A DNA stretch of 64,000 nt. Origin: Picocystis sp. L7 (taxonomy: Eukaryota > Chlorophyta > Picocystophyceae > Picocystales > Picocystaceae). The position numbers and the translations under genes are program-made. Numbering within the stretch: the first letter of the stretch is position 1; the number at the start of each line of letters is the position of its first letter. Shown in pieces: positions 11,576 to 22,326 of this stretch. The DNA is taken from NCBI GenBank assembly GCA_020975725.1, contig QXJR01000012.1:597501-661500 (forward strand). The letters run 5' to 3'. The notes under the pieces are model-generated. The model was not told where the DNA came from, searched no databases, and worked only from the letters and a program-made list of their open reading frames with translations.

Positions 11576-11806
11576 AGCACAGGTAGGGAAGTAATAAATG
11601 AAGATGTACTTTGTGGTCTGGAACCTCGATGCATTCTGCAAGCGTGTCTTCACAGAGATAAGAACCGCCTGCACGGGAGGATCGAATGTGCTTGTACACT
11701 ATCTACCACCTCTTGCGCTCTCTTTCCATTTGTTTCTGCCATCTCACCTGGAAGCCATTCCAGGAAGAGTGGGAGGGTACAGTTTCCTCACCGTCTTTAT
11801 TTCGAT

Positions 11807-12446
11807 TCAGTCCTCGTTTATTCCAAATATCCTCACCTTGTACATGTTGGGCAGTTTACCTATCAGCAGGACCACCGTCAAGACAAAATTGATGGACATC
11901 ATGGGTTGTCTGTATTCTGTCACATGGCTTGCTAGGAGGAAGAGCACGACGGGCATGGCCGTGAAGAACTTCTTGTTCTTGGTGAGCTGTACACCCGCAT
12001 CCATTTGTTCCCAGAACGTGAGCTTCTTGTAATCGTCTTGGTCGAACTGGAAGGGAGCTCCTTTCTTCCAGTGCAACAGGTAGAAGGTGACCTTGTTTTT
12101 CGCGAGGCGTGGGAGTCTGTGGGTCAGCCGCACCATTCCCTGGCACGCCGTCTCGTGATGGGTTGTTCCACTCGTTTCGGGCACGCACTATCGAGTGGAT
12201 GACAAGTGTGGTGGACCAGGCGTTACCTGCGTCCGTCCAGGAGCAGCAGACGAGCCAGCAGAAGAACACGGCGCTCGCGTACGCCGTCCACGTGCCTGTT
12301 CGCACGTCCTCGCATCCAACCGTCAGTTCCTCTCGCTCCTCTCTTTCCGCCCCCTTCGCTTTCGTTTCTTTCCACCCACCTGGTGAGCTCAACCAGTCCG
12401 TGTTTCGGTTCACCTCCACCGTGGAAGGCGATTTGTGGAGCGCCAT
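11807..12446 (-). CDS. ORMDL: ORMDL family sphingolipid regulator
   Basis: Three exons, 12446-12380, 12295-12189 and 12091-11807, give a 152-residue protein, the normal ORMDL length. The reconstructed product contains NRNTDWLSSPG, GTWTAYASAVFFCWL, FWEQMDAGVQLTKNKKFFT and the family's C-terminal PNMYKVRIFGIN. ORMDL proteins sit in the ER membrane and restrain serine palmitoyltransferase (family knowledge). Introns are 84 nt (GTGGGT...ACAG) and 97 nt (GTGCGT...AAG). The AAG acceptor is unusual, but it is the only site that keeps frame and matches the family spacing HSI-VTFYLLHW. It converges on the transporter gene, leaving about 230 bp between stops. Confidence 0.88.
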
Positions 12447-13202
12447 CGCCGCACACACGCCGAAGAGGCGACGTGCTCGACGGCTTCCCGACTCGGTTCC
12501 CGACCCAAGGTTAAGCCCACGAGTTCACCGTCCAGGGTCCGAGGCGCATGGCCCTGGATCCCTCCTTTCCATCCCCCCTTTGGACCCTCCCGATAGAAGG
12601 GAGGGGAAAGAAGGGCAGACCGTCCCTGTCGCCCGATCGGATGCGATGGGTTTCGACCGGCCAAGGGATGCCTGTGTGTCGGTCTCAGGGGGGAAGGAGG
12701 AGGACAGCTGTGCAGGGAAACACCAAACTCATGGCGTACCTGGAACGAGGCGGTTGCTTTCGGACCGGGAAGGCTTCCCACCGGATTGCATTCCGGTGAT
12801 CGAAAAACGGCAAACGTATCAATCCAAACCAAGACGAATCGACGGATCGTCCAGACACGACGTGGGACGAACGGCATCCATACAAACCGGACGCAAAAGA
12901 CGGGGACAAGAAGTGTGCATCCATCACCACCATGCTTCAGCTGGACCAAAGCAACTCCAAACCTCCGTCGTATCCGTGCCCCGTCCAATCAACAGGAGCC
13001 GGTAAGAGAACGTTCGCTTCTTCCAACGTCTCGTGTCCTTGCATGGAGAGAGATGTCAAAGACCAGAATGGAAGGGTCCGAAGAAAGTGCCAGGTCGCGC
13101 CGATCGTGCCAGATGAGGACTGGTCTCCTGGAAGGCGTAAGGAATTGCAGCTGGGATTACCCACCAAGAACCTTACAATGTTCGATGTATACGAGTGCGT
13201 GC
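12447..13202. other. intergenic between ORMDL and the elongase
   Basis: About 750 bases upstream of ORMDL and downstream of the elongase, both on the minus strand. Open frames here are GC-driven and match nothing known. The ORMDL promoter should lie in the first few hundred bases. Confidence 0.45.
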
Positions 13203-14129
13203 TCAAGCTCGCTTTGGACGCCGTGGAGGTCCCCGCGACTTCTGGCCAGTCGCGGGAGCCTGCCTCTTACGAGCAAACAAGTGCTTCTGCACATAGAAAT
13301 TTCCAAACAGGACCAGCAGCGTGATCATGTAGTAGAATAGGACCCTGGCCAAAAAGGTCACATAGAGGGGTTTCACGTGAAGGATGTAATATGCCTGGCA
13401 CAGGTTCAAGAAGAACTGGAACATCTGGAGCTGAGTCAGGTGCTTCCCCCACCAAAGATACCTGGACCGAGCCTTGGGATTCTTACCCAGAGCGGCCGCC
13501 AGAAAATAGTACAAGTACATGAACACATGCACGGTCGAGTTCATCGCAGCTGAGAAGTACGCATCGCCTCCAGGAGCACGGTAGGCGATGATCCACCAGA
13601 TGAGTGAGATGGTGCCATGGTGATACACGTGCAAGACCGACACTTGTTTGGTGTTCCCTTTGAGCAGCATGACGAAGGTGTCGAGGAACTCGTACAGCTT
13701 CGATACGAAGAACACCCAGACGAAGTACGCCATGGTGGTCTGTTTGGGATCGTACGCATTTCCCCACACGTTGTACTTATTGCGGTAGGCTTCCCAGGAG
13801 ATGCCTAGGGCCATGTACGCGCTGAGGCCTACGAGGAAGAGGTTGTGCACGAGGACCAGCGCGCGCAACCAGGCCGGATCCTTCTTCTCCTTTCCTTTTC
13901 CGTTTCTGTCTGCTTTGAGGAGTCCGAGCACGACGACCGTGATGTACGCAAGCAGCGCCAGCACGGTCGGCGTCGGACTTTGGACCAGCGGCATTTCGCC
14001 GGTGGTGGGGTCGGCTTTTCCCATCTCGCATCCCAGCCCACGCAGCCCGTCGAACACGTACGTCGAGACCGCATCGTCCATCTGGTCGTACGCCGTCCTG
14101 GCCCGTTCCATCGCCCATTCCATCGCCAT
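13203..14129 (-). CDS. ELO-type very-long-chain/PUFA fatty acid elongase
   Basis: A 308-residue GNS1/SUR4 (ELO) membrane enzyme that condenses malonyl-CoA with long acyl-CoA in the ER. The motif series is complete: KLYEFLDTFVMLLKG, the histidine box HVYHH, MNSTVHVFMYLYY and TQLQMFQF. The tyrosine before the last two histidines and the Q-rich fourth motif resemble microalgal polyunsaturated fatty acid elongases. The C-terminus is Lys/Arg rich, as expected for ER retention. The ATG at 14129 has an excellent context (GCCGCCATGGCG). The longer open frame upstream is low-complexity and was not used. It shares a 361-bp divergent promoter with RHIP1. Confidence 0.92.
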   Translation of the reverse strand: MAMEWAMERARTAYDQMDDAVSTYVFDGLRGLGCEMGKADPTTGEMPLVQSPTPTVLALLAYITVVVLGLLKADRNGKGKEKKDPAWLRALVLVHNLFLVGLSAYMALGISWEAYRNKYNVWGNAYDPKQTTMAYFVWVFFVSKLYEFLDTFVMLLKGNTKQVSVLHVYHHGTISLIWWIIAYRAPGGDAYFSAAMNSTVHVFMYLYYFLAAALGKNPKARSRYLWWGKHLTQLQMFQFFLNLCQAYYILHVKPLYVTFLARVLFYYMITLLVLFGNFYVQKHLFARKRQAPATGQKSRGPPRRPKRA

Positions 14130-14490
14130 GGCGGCTCTCTCTCGTTCCCCCCTTTTCCGATCGATGCGAAGGGGGGGATCGATCCCGCCTCGAGGAGGGG
14201 AAGTGTTGGAAGGTCCTGGCGTCGCCATGGGCCTCGGGCACCCACCCGACCCGCGCCTCTGCGGCACACGCATCCCACCTGCCACCCGTCCAGAACGTAC
14301 CCGGGGATCGCCTCCCTGCGGGACCGTGCCCCGTCGAGGCGGAACCGCCTTTCCTCCCCTTCGGGATGGGGTCGGGGACGAAAGGGGGGGAGAACCGGGG
14401 AGGAAAGGGACGCGATCCCGGTCTTCGTGTCGGGTGAAACCAAGCGGAACCCGAGACCGGTGGACCCAAGGCGCACACGGGGGAAGGGCT
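14130..14490. promoter_or_regulatory. divergent promoter between elongase and RHIP1
   Basis: 361 bases separate the two start codons. The stretch is very GC-rich with C- and G-runs (for example CCCCTTCGGGATGGGG). No TATA-like element is evident. Both genes presumably start within it. Confidence 0.5.
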
Positions 14491-15310
14491 ATGGCGGACG
14501 AATGGCGACGCCAGGCGGAAGATGCAGCCGAGCAAGGGGTCGATTCGGCCGTGAAGGTGGTCAGAAGGGGAAGGGAAGCCGCCGAAGACGTGCAGAAGAC
14601 CGCGGAGGTGGGTTCGTGACCGAGGATGCGGCGTCGTCGGCCGCGCTCCGAGCTGACCGCGCCGGTTTCGGATCCGCAGAACCTGGCTTGTGCGATCGCC
14701 AATGGCGCATCCAAGTACGAGGAACTGTTCTTCTCCAAGGTCAAAGGTGAGGGGAAAGGAACGTGCAGACGAAAGCAGCGATCCGGCTCGGACAGGTGCG
14801 GTGGAAGCTGACCCCCGTCCTGCCACAGAGGGAATCTACTGGACCATGGAAAACAAAGAGATCACCACCGCCGTGGGCGGGACCGCGTTGCTCGTCGGGA
14901 TACCTGCTACGCGATCGATGCTGATGAACCTGCTGGTGAGAAGGTTCAGAAGCGAAGAATCGCTGTTTCGCTCCGCAGAGAGGAAGGCGGGGCGCTTGAA
15001 AGAGGGGTTGGAACTGCAGGAGAAAGAATACAAAAAACTGGAGGAAAGGGCTGTCCTCGCCGCAGAAGAGATGAAACGAGGGATGGGAAAACTCACCGCA
15101 GCAGGATCCCAGTTGAAAAAACTGGGATCCGAAGCAAGCAACATGGAGAACAAATACACAGACCTGCTGCAGGAGCTTCGGAGAATACCCGGGAGCCAAT
15201 CCATTGCCTTGCGAGGACAAGTGGCTGAAAGTGCAAGCTCGGTGAAGAAGCAAAGGCAAGCCATCGAACGACATGTGAACCAGATCGTGAAGCAAGGGAT
15301 CGACATTTAG
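14491..15310 (+). CDS. RHIP1: RHIP1-like coiled-coil protein
   Basis: Three exons, 14491-14607, 14680-14746 and 14829-15310, yield 221 residues. Introns are 72 nt (GTGGGT...CCGCAG) and 82 nt (GTGAGG...CCACAG), and all phases agree. The product matches the plant RGS1-HXK1-interacting protein pattern: SKYEELFFSKVK, a hydrophobic segment TTAVGGTALLVGIPATRSML, then a long helix RRFRSEESLFRSAERKAG ... AVLAAEEMKRGMGKL, and the ending LRRIPGSQSIALRGQVA. In plants RHIP1 links G-protein and glucose signalling. In an alga only a membrane-anchored coiled-coil role can be inferred. Presence of the family supports a green-lineage origin. Confidence 0.8.
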
Positions 15311-15504
15311 GGTCATGCGGACCACTTCACGGCGGCTTTATTGCCAAACTTCCGGTGGATCACATGGACAAATTGCTGCAATTGTCACCTCAACGCGTTC
15401 TCAAGGCACTCCAGGGGAGAAGCTGTGGACATTCATCGGCCTGCTGGACCTGCTTTTCAACATCTCAGCTCCCTGTGTTTTCCATCCAGCTACTTTCCCC
15501 CCGA

Positions 15505-16083
15505 TCATCCGTAGTGTTGGAGCAGGTGTCCTTTGAGCTTCGCCAAGGCTTTGTATCTGTGCGAGATCGAGTTTTTGGTGGCCTTGTCCATTTCTGCATA
15601 AGTTTGTTCGAAACCGTCCGGCTGGAAGATCGGGTCCCATCCAAAGTCCTTCGGTCCTCGTGCAGGCACAACCGTTCCAAGTGTCTCTCCAATAAACAGC
15701 TCTGGTTCTGCACCAGGACCGAGGCTGAAGGAGAATATGCAAGTGGCCCTCGCCCGTTTGTCGTCAAATCCCTCAAGCATACGATTGAGACCGTCGTGTC
15801 CGAGCTTTTCCATGAACCATTTGATGTATGGTCCAGGCAGTCCCTTCATCGCATCGAACCCCAGGCTTGTGTCTTCCACCACCACCGGTCCGCCTACATG
15901 TTGAGCGGCGCACCGACACTTCTCGGCCGCGATGTCCTTCGATTCGCCTTGGAGTTCCGGCAGATGGAACGCACATGGTTCCAGGTCGAAAGGCAGGGAG
16001 TCGCGATCCGACCTGAGGATCTGCGTAACTTCCTTCACCTTATTCGCGTTCCCAGTCACGAAAGAAATGCGCGGTGGCACCAT
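15505..16083 (-). CDS. ITPA: inosine triphosphate pyrophosphatase (HAM1/ITPA)
   Basis: A 192-residue nucleotide-sanitising enzyme that hydrolyses ITP, dITP and XTP to monophosphates. Family signatures are [12 protein letters not shown] at the start, [20 protein letters not shown] in the middle, and [11 protein letters not shown] plus [11 protein letters not shown] near the end. The ATG at 16083 gives the standard eukaryotic length; an in-frame ATG at 16158 would add 25 residues after a C-run. It follows the SHOC1-like gene on the same strand, with about 100 bp between that stop and this start. Confidence 0.93.
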   Translation of the reverse strand: MVPPRISFVTGNANKVKEVTQILRSDRDSLPFDLEPCAFHLPELQGESKDIAAEKCRCAAQHVGGPVVVEDTSLGFDAMKGLPGPYIKWFMEKLGHDGLNRMLEGFDDKRARATCIFSFSLGPGAEPELFIGETLGTVVPARGPKDFGWDPIFQPDGFEQTYAEMDKATKNSISHRYKALAKLKGHLLQHYG

Positions 16084-16184
16084 CCGTCCGCTGACAACTG
16101 CGTTTCCGCGCATCTCAGGAGCCGAGCGACTACTCCTTAGCGCCCCCCCCCCCGTCACTTGATGGAGTGCGGCCAGCTCCAGGT

Positions 16185-19100
16185 TCAGCGCCAGAAGAGC
16201 TTGGACTGTCCACCGCAGCCTTTCTGAGATCGAAAGGACAACGTTCGTTTGGCAATCTTGTCTGGGGGCGTGTAGTCCATTTGCACCGAAGAAGATGCGC
16301 GTTGGGTCGAGGCCAGCAAGGAACCGTCGGCAATCACTTGCTTCGCTTCTCCATTCGGCAGGAAGGAGGCGTTATCCGTCGGATTGCGGAACGAGAATTC
16401 CTGCAGACTCGACGTGCTTGTTCTCCCACCTGAAACTTGACCCAGCGATGTTGACGCGAGGGGTTTCATGGACAAACCGACACTCCGACGCGGGGCTTTC
16501 CTCTTCTTCGGCACATCCTTCGGGGCTCGGACTTGGAAGACGTTCTGAATCTTCGGCCCGGCCGTGCGCTTTTTGCCTCTATCCGTCGTAGTCTTTGTAC
16601 CAAATGATGCGCTGTTCGAAGGATTTGGATGGACGTTCGGAGGACCTCCTAGCGAAGCCGGAGGAAGCTGCCCATCCCTCCAAGCGTGCCCGCCCAAGGT
16701 AGAACTTTGGTGTCGAGCTTCTGACAGCCGCGGCGTCAAACCGGAAGGCTTTGCACACGCCGAACCTACCCATCCTTGAATTTGTCGTTGGAGCGGCCGT
16801 GTGGGAACTCTTGGTTCTGTAAATTTTGCCTTGAGCGGCATCTCGAACAGGGCTGGATCATCAGGATCGGTGGATGTGGATGTTGACTGGGATAGGACTC
16901 CATCCCGATCCAATTGCTCACCTCCCGACAAAAACGCGTCAGCTTGATACTTTTGAGGTGCATTGGTTAGCCCTGTTCCCGTGCAGGGTGCTTGTAGGCG
17001 CTTTCTTTGAATGTAAGCACCGGGATAAGCTTGTTGTCCAACAGCCGCGCCAAGGCCTTGCAGGCCCTGTGAATTGCCTGCCTCCGAGTGTTTGTTTGCG
17101 CTATCTGTTGTAGCCCAACCTGCTTCCACGTTTGGATTGTCAAGGGCAGCGTATGTTCCTCTGGTTTCAGCACATTCTGCGCGATGCTGGTTTGGTTGAA
17201 CAGTCACATGGCTCTGAAGCTGCTGCAGCAAAGTATTGAGCGATCTCGCTGGTATACCAGAGGACGTACAAAAACTTGCAAGTTGAGTCCACTCACGCCC
17301 TAGCATCTCTCCCACTGAACCAAATTGCTTGAGGATGGTACCAGCAGCCAAAGGGTTCACGGAGGGACAAGAATTAAGGAAGCACTCTGCTTGACTTTCT
17401 GTGTCCTCAAGAATCAGTGAATTTTTGCTCCAGAGCTCTGGCATGGAAAGAAGACAGTTCAAAGCCCTCTTCACATCACTGTCATTGTGGCAGAGGAACA
17501 GCTGCACCTGTACTTGAGTTGATTCGGCAGCAAGATGGATCATGCTAGCTATCAGAGCCCACTTGGAAGCCTCTACGCCCCGTGTGTCTAAAAAAAACAA
17601 GCATGTGTCAAACGAGAAGGAAACGACAAGCAAAACGTCTGTCACCAATTCTAGCATCCTCTCTTCTGCATTTCCAGGCGCCCTCAGGAAGGTTGTAGCT
17701 TCCTTGAAGACTACACATGCCCCGGGTGTGATAGCAGCATCAACAACAAGTGTCATTTTCCTTTCCACGACTTTCAGGTGTCCCCGTTCTGCAAGCAGGA
17801 CCGTCTGCCAGGCAATCTTGTTCCTCTTCAGTTCTATGTTTTCGCTTGCATTCACAACCAATGTGGACCTCCATGCAGGAGGATCTGAAGGATACTTTGC
17901 ACTGGCGGTCTTGGAAGGGCAGTCAGGAACTGCTTCGTGGTCGGGCCGACCGGTATCTTGGATATTGGTCTTCATGTGGAATATGATACGGTCTGTTGCC
18001 GCATGCTCCAGCGCCTTGTATGCCTCAGGAGAAGAAGAGCCAAGCGGACACTCCACATACTGGATAATACAGTCGAATGTTTGGTATGGAAATGAACGAT
18101 GCAGATGGCAATAAGTGGAAACAATGCAATTTGCCTCCTGCATAGCATGCTTGACAGCATTGCTGATTTGTTCTTCGTTCGGCTTTTCTTCATCTGACAG
18201 CAAAAGCTCTGCCTTGTCCAGGATGAATGGTTTGAACTTTGCGCTAGCAATAGTATCAATAACAGAGAATGCTGCACGGTTGTCAATAAGCAACAAGACT
18301 CTAGGCTGGGGGCATGAGTTGTAGATTTCCTTCAATTGTTTGCTGAGTAGCTCCAACTTTGAACAATCTTGAAGCTCACCATGTTCTACACGCTCTTGGG
18401 CATCTCTCAGTCTTTCAACGGACTTCCCTTCAAGAAACCTTGACAATGGAGGAATCATTTTTAGGTTGTAGGAAACATACACATGCGCTGCTCGTATCCC
18501 GTAGTGCAGTAGACATGCGGCGGCTTGGTAAAGGACATAGACAAGAATGAGCCTGTGGAAGTCATTTTGTCTCACTTCATTGGAAGGTTGGATTTCCCCC
18601 GCCTTCGTGTTGCTGATGCGGTCTTCCAATCTCTTCAACTGTTGTGGGCCAATACTTTGGATGTCTGTATCGATATTCACAGGTTGATCCAAAGCCTGGG
18701 CAAGTCCTGCAGACTCTTGCAACAGTTGCTGAAGAATCAACCTGTGTGCCTCGGGAAGGATGCTGAAAACATCAGTAACAGTGTGCAGTCCATTTTTCTT
18801 GGTGCCCTGACCTTCCGGCGGCTGGGTTTCTCGGTCAGGCTGTTCTTTGTCCTTGAGCTTTTTGAAGAATCTTAGCTCATCAAGAGCAGCTGGTCTGGCC
18901 TCCAGCATATGCACTTTTTCATCTGATTCTTGCGAGACAGCTTGCTTGCTCTGTAGAAGATCTTCTCCTATTGCACAAATTGGGGAAGGCGCTGCATTTC
19001 CTATACGGCTTCCTGGACCAACAAGTTCCCACAGAAGCATTGTTTTGTCAACACCATTCACCTCTGGCTCTGGATGTAGCTGAGGTGAGAAAAGTTGACT

Positions 19101-20384
19101 GTAGGTCGCCTTTGTGGATGCTTCCAGTGGGAAATTGGGGTCAAGAAGGGACCAGTCAAAGTACAAAGCATAGGACTGCGTGTTGTGGGATCGAAGCTTT
19201 GAGTCCTGAACCAAACAGGTTGCTATGTTTCCTCCATAATCTACACTCGGCAGTCGAGGAATCGGAAATAGAAGAACATCATCATTTGGATCTATCATCA
19301 TCGCTTCCTCCATGGTCCTATCTGAAGGTAGTAGATCTTCTGCTTTAATGGGATTCTTTTCTGATGGGCATCCTCCCCATATGTCATTGCGCATCTCCTG
19401 CCCCGCAGATAGAAGGTCATGGATGGTTTCATTCCTATCTGTAGGCGGTTGCTCGAATTTGAGAAACATCTTGCTATCCAGGAGTCCAGGGCGTGCATTG
19501 AGTTGTGAAACGGAGTTGCAACCTTTTCTCCAGAGGCCTAGGAAGCCCTGCTTACTATCTGATATTGGCATTTGTACATAAGGAACTTCAGCGAAGTTTG
19601 GACTTTCGACAAGCTCCGAGTAGCTCACCTGAAGGTAGTTGGATAGCTCTGTATTGAAGGCATTGGCCATTGGTAAATCAGAAAACATCATGTTTGCAAG
19701 GATGTCCCAACCTGCGGTACAGAGTAAATTTTCCTGATGTGCCGATGAGACCAATGTGCACGCTGTGAATTCTGGGAGCTCTAGGTCTATGGTCAAATGG
19801 CCCTTGCTTTTGTTCTTCATGGCCATACTGTCAACAAGAGAGCGGAAGCTAAGACTTGGAGGCAAAGGAGGCAAAATATCTCGCTCAACAACGGTTTCGG
19901 GCTCCATTTTTTCATCCGAAATCGCACCTCCCTCCTCATTGTCGGTTTGGATGGTCGTGTTCCACATGGTTTCCGCCACCGTTTGTAGTTCCGGCCAGTG
20001 GCGGTGTTCAGGTAGGGCTTTCATGATTGTGCTTTCATAGGAGAGCGGCTCCTTCTGTATAAAGATTGTCCGGATGACGCTTCCTATGTTGTTTTTTCCG
20101 AGTGCGAAGGGCGAGCCCTCTACCTTCTGTGGAACGTCCAATTGGAAGGGTGGCAGGAGCATGCGATAGAATGCTTGCTTCTGCTCTTGGTTCAAGCCAG
20201 GCACTGATTCGATCATTCTCTGTGTACCTTCCTGTATCGTTTTGGGTTCCATTTGCAGCTCTTTGACCATGCATCGGCTTGTGCATTCGTTGCTTTCCGT
20301 TTTGATCCTTCCTTGTCGCCCTTCCTTCCCACGGTAGGCCACAGGCAACAGCATCACTTGTCTGTGTTTCTTTCCCGCGCCCAT
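16185..20384 (-). CDS. SHOC1/ZIP2-like meiotic crossover protein (XPF-related)
   Basis: A single 1,399-residue frame, intron-free. The body carries a degenerate XPF-nuclease-like domain ([23 protein letters not shown], then [18 protein letters not shown] further on). After it comes a helix-hairpin-helix-like stretch, [19 protein letters not shown]. This order, a long acidic N-terminus then an inactive nuclease fold and HhH, is that of SHOC1/ZIP2, the ZMM partner of SPO16/PTD that stabilises crossover intermediates. The C-terminal third is Ser/Pro/Lys rich and disordered. The frame stays open above the ATG at 20384 only through non-ATG codons. The family call rests on pattern, not alignment; FANCM- or XPF-like relatives are the alternative. 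Confidence 0.5.
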   Translation of the reverse strand: MGAGKKHRQVMLLPVAYRGKEGRQGRIKTESNECTSRCMVKELQMEPKTIQEGTQRMIESVPGLNQEQKQAFYRMLLPPFQLDVPQKVEGSPFALGKNNIGSVIRTIFIQKEPLSYESTIMKALPEHRHWPELQTVAETMWNTTIQTDNEEGGAISDEKMEPETVVERDILPPLPPSLSFRSLVDSMAMKNKSKGHLTIDLELPEFTACTLVSSAHQENLLCTAGWDILANMMFSDLPMANAFNTELSNYLQVSYSELVESPNFAEVPYVQMPISDSKQGFLGLWRKGCNSVSQLNARPGLLDSKMFLKFEQPPTDRNETIHDLLSAGQEMRNDIWGGCPSEKNPIKAEDLLPSDRTMEEAMMIDPNDDVLLFPIPRLPSVDYGGNIATCLVQDSKLRSHNTQSYALYFDWSLLDPNFPLEASTKATYSQLFSPQLHPEPEVNGVDKTMLLWELVGPGSRIGNAAPSPICAIGEDLLQSKQAVSQESDEKVHMLEARPAALDELRFFKKLKDKEQPDRETQPPEGQGTKKNGLHTVTDVFSILPEAHRLILQQLLQESAGLAQALDQPVNIDTDIQSIGPQQLKRLEDRISNTKAGEIQPSNEVRQNDFHRLILVYVLYQAAACLLHYGIRAAHVYVSYNLKMIPPLSRFLEGKSVERLRDAQERVEHGELQDCSKLELLSKQLKEIYNSCPQPRVLLLIDNRAAFSVIDTIASAKFKPFILDKAELLLSDEEKPNEEQISNAVKHAMQEANCIVSTYCHLHRSFPYQTFDCIIQYVECPLGSSSPEAYKALEHAATDRIIFHMKTNIQDTGRPDHEAVPDCPSKTASAKYPSDPPAWRSTLVVNASENIELKRNKIAWQTVLLAERGHLKVVERKMTLVVDAAITPGACVVFKEATTFLRAPGNAEERMLELVTDVLLVVSFSFDTCLFFLDTRGVEASKWALIASMIHLAAESTQVQVQLFLCHNDSDVKRALNCLLSMPELWSKNSLILEDTESQAECFLNSCPSVNPLAAGTILKQFGSVGEMLGREWTQLASFCTSSGIPARSLNTLLQQLQSHVTVQPNQHRAECAETRGTYAALDNPNVEAGWATTDSANKHSEAGNSQGLQGLGAAVGQQAYPGAYIQRKRLQAPCTGTGLTNAPQKYQADAFLSGGEQLDRDGVLSQSTSTSTDPDDPALFEMPLKAKFTEPRVPTRPLQRQIQGWVGSACAKPSGLTPRLSEARHQSSTLGGHAWRDGQLPPASLGGPPNVHPNPSNSASFGTKTTTDRGKKRTAGPKIQNVFQVRAPKDVPKKRKAPRRSVGLSMKPLASTSLGQVSGGRTSTSSLQEFSFRNPTDNASFLPNGEAKQVIADGSLLASTQRASSSVQMDYTPPDKIAKRTLSFRSQKGCGGQSKLFWR

Positions 20385-20811
20385 ACCTTTGACCACGTTC
20401 CGTTGCGTGCTTCCAGAGGTGTCGATCGCCTCCCTTTTCCCGGAGGTCGCACGCGTGCCACGCGCGGTGCTGCGCTTCTGGCCGTGCTGCGCCCGTGCTG
20501 CGCGTGCTTTGCTCCCCCACCCCGATCCGAACTTCACAACTGTGTCCTCCCCTCGATGTCACAACCCACCCCTCCAAAGTTCGGTCACAACTGTGTTTGC
20601 CGGTCACGTCACAACCTTCGGTCCAGGGTTCGGGGTACGGTTCCCATCGGAAGAGTTCAAGGGGGTGGAAGCTCGCTCCGGGATCCGTCCATGGCGACCT
20701 CCTGGGTCACAACCGACAAACCGGGGAAACGTCACAACTGTGTGGCCCTCTCCGATTGGAGTGGTGGGAAGAAGCGGAGTTCGAAGCGTTCGCGCTCACG
20801 TGCGCCACGTG
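20385..20811. promoter_or_regulatory. divergent promoter with six TCACAAC repeats
   Basis: Between the SHOC1-like and amidase-like starts the heptamer TCACAAC occurs at 20534, 20559, 20585, 20609, 20707 and 20732, all in the same orientation. Three of the copies continue as TCACAACTGTGT. Spacings are 25, 26, 24, 98 and 25 bases, so every gap is close to a multiple of 24-25. This looks like an array of binding sites for one regulator. Confidence 0.55.
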
Positions 20812-22173
20812 ATGCGCGTTTCGGACGAAGCCATGGGGTTCGTGACCGGTGCGAAGTGCCGAACGCCTACTCAAACCCGCAAAGAGAACCTGGACAGGTG
20901 GAAAAGCAAGGGCACGATGCGTCCCAAGAGCTTCACAGCGGTCGAAGCCGACGAAACCGGAGGTCCAGAAGCGCGTGGTTGGCTGGCAAGCTTTGCCTGG
21001 CCGATGAACTGGAGATCTGGCGTGATGCTTTCTGGTGAAAGAGCGGTAGCAAATCTTCCGCAAGACTTAGGAGTAGACGATGTCGGACGATGGAGATGGC
21101 CCCTGCCTGCGATGACCGTGCGCGCGGGTGGAGAGCTGGTCGTCGGTGGTAGGTGGGCCTTGAAGCCCATGCTGTCCACTGTGCTGCACAAACGGATCGA
21201 AGGGATGCGTGCTAGGTTCGATGTGCTTCCGATGCCGAATGTTAGCTTAGGGATGCCCTATTACGTGGATGGAAGCACACTTCTCTTGGAAGCTACCACT
21301 GCCGGCATCGACGGGAACGGCCGGGGGCCCTCTCTAAGGCTCACCTTGAGAAAACAGAGAAATCTGAAGCTGCAAGCGTGCCTCGGTATCAAAGGATTGC
21401 GCCTGAAAGTCATGAAGTCGACCGCTACGCAGGACTCGGTCCTGAATGTGGGAGGGTCGCTTGTTGCAGGAAAAAAAGGTAGAATTCCAGGAGTGGAATC
21501 TCACCCTCTTGTCAGGATTGAAAGCCTTGCCGTTGATGCCGAAGGAAAAGGGCTGGTCCCATCTTGGAAGATTTTCCAGAATTCTTCTTCATTCAACAAG
21601 CATGGCATCCCCAAAGTCGTTGCAGTTGTTCCAGGTCACTACATTGATCCAGGATATGACACAGGTGCACCTGGTGAAAGAGAACAGGGCAAGCGGATCG
21701 CCGACAAAGCTGCATGGATGCTGAAGAACTGTGGCTGGCAAGTGCTCAGGCCTGACCGGGACCTGCATCATTACTCCTGGCTTGAGTACAACCATTGGGT
21801 CAATCACCGCACCCAAGAGGGGATTCCCGTCATTGAAATCCATGGTCAAGGACAGTGCAACGGGATTCGAGGTCAACTGACTGGCGTGATTGGGCAGGAA
21901 AACGCCCTCTTGAACAAGGAACTAGCGTCATCCTTCGGATTTTTCCCCATGAATTGGAGGCACTTGAGGGTGGCGAGGAACGGGGGCACGGTGTTGGAGG
22001 CGTTCAACACAGACAAGCTCAAGCACATGAGCTTTCACCGGCGAGTGCAAGCAGCACACAATTTGGCTGCCCTCATTGCAAGCTCCATTGTACGGTCCGA
22101 AGAAATTAGCACAACAGCCAGGCAGAATGTAGTTCAGGTAGGCTGCAGCTTGACCGGCTGTCCTCGTGAGTGA
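20812..22173 (+). CDS. amidase_3-like (N-acetylmuramoyl-L-alanine amidase fold) protein
   Basis: About 453 residues from the chosen ATG at 20812; the frame is open further upstream, so the start is uncertain. The first half is a basic, beta-rich region that I do not recognise. The second half has the amidase_3 layout: VVPGH (His about 276), GEREQ (Glu about 289 or 291), WLEYNHWVNHR, VIEIHGQ (His about 344) and VLEAF (Glu about 396). These match the zinc His/Glu/His and the catalytic Glu of bacterial and cyanobacterial amidases that cut peptide stems from peptidoglycan. A cyanobacterial or plastid origin is the natural explanation, but activity and location are inference. It is divergent to the SHOC1-like gene. 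Confidence 0.5.
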   Translation: MRVSDEAMGFVTGAKCRTPTQTRKENLDRWKSKGTMRPKSFTAVEADETGGPEARGWLASFAWPMNWRSGVMLSGERAVANLPQDLGVDDVGRWRWPLPAMTVRAGGELVVGGRWALKPMLSTVLHKRIEGMRARFDVLPMPNVSLGMPYYVDGSTLLLEATTAGIDGNGRGPSLRLTLRKQRNLKLQACLGIKGLRLKVMKSTATQDSVLNVGGSLVAGKKGRIPGVESHPLVRIESLAVDAEGKGLVPSWKIFQNSSSFNKHGIPKVVAVVPGHYIDPGYDTGAPGEREQGKRIADKAAWMLKNCGWQVLRPDRDLHHYSWLEYNHWVNHRTQEGIPVIEIHGQGQCNGIRGQLTGVIGQENALLNKELASSFGFFPMNWRHLRVARNGGTVLEAFNTDKLKHMSFHRRVQAAHNLAALIASSIVRSEEISTTARQNVVQVGCSLTGCPRE

Positions 22174-22326
22174 TCATGCATGACCAAGTGTTGCACCGTT
22201 GTTCTAGTCAGCCACATGATAGGCCATCCCGAATACTTAAATAAGCCCATGCACCTGAGTTTTGCACAAAGCCGTTGCTTACTCTCTGCCACATTGTTGA
22301 ACAAAGACTTCCCTGATGGATTGTAA

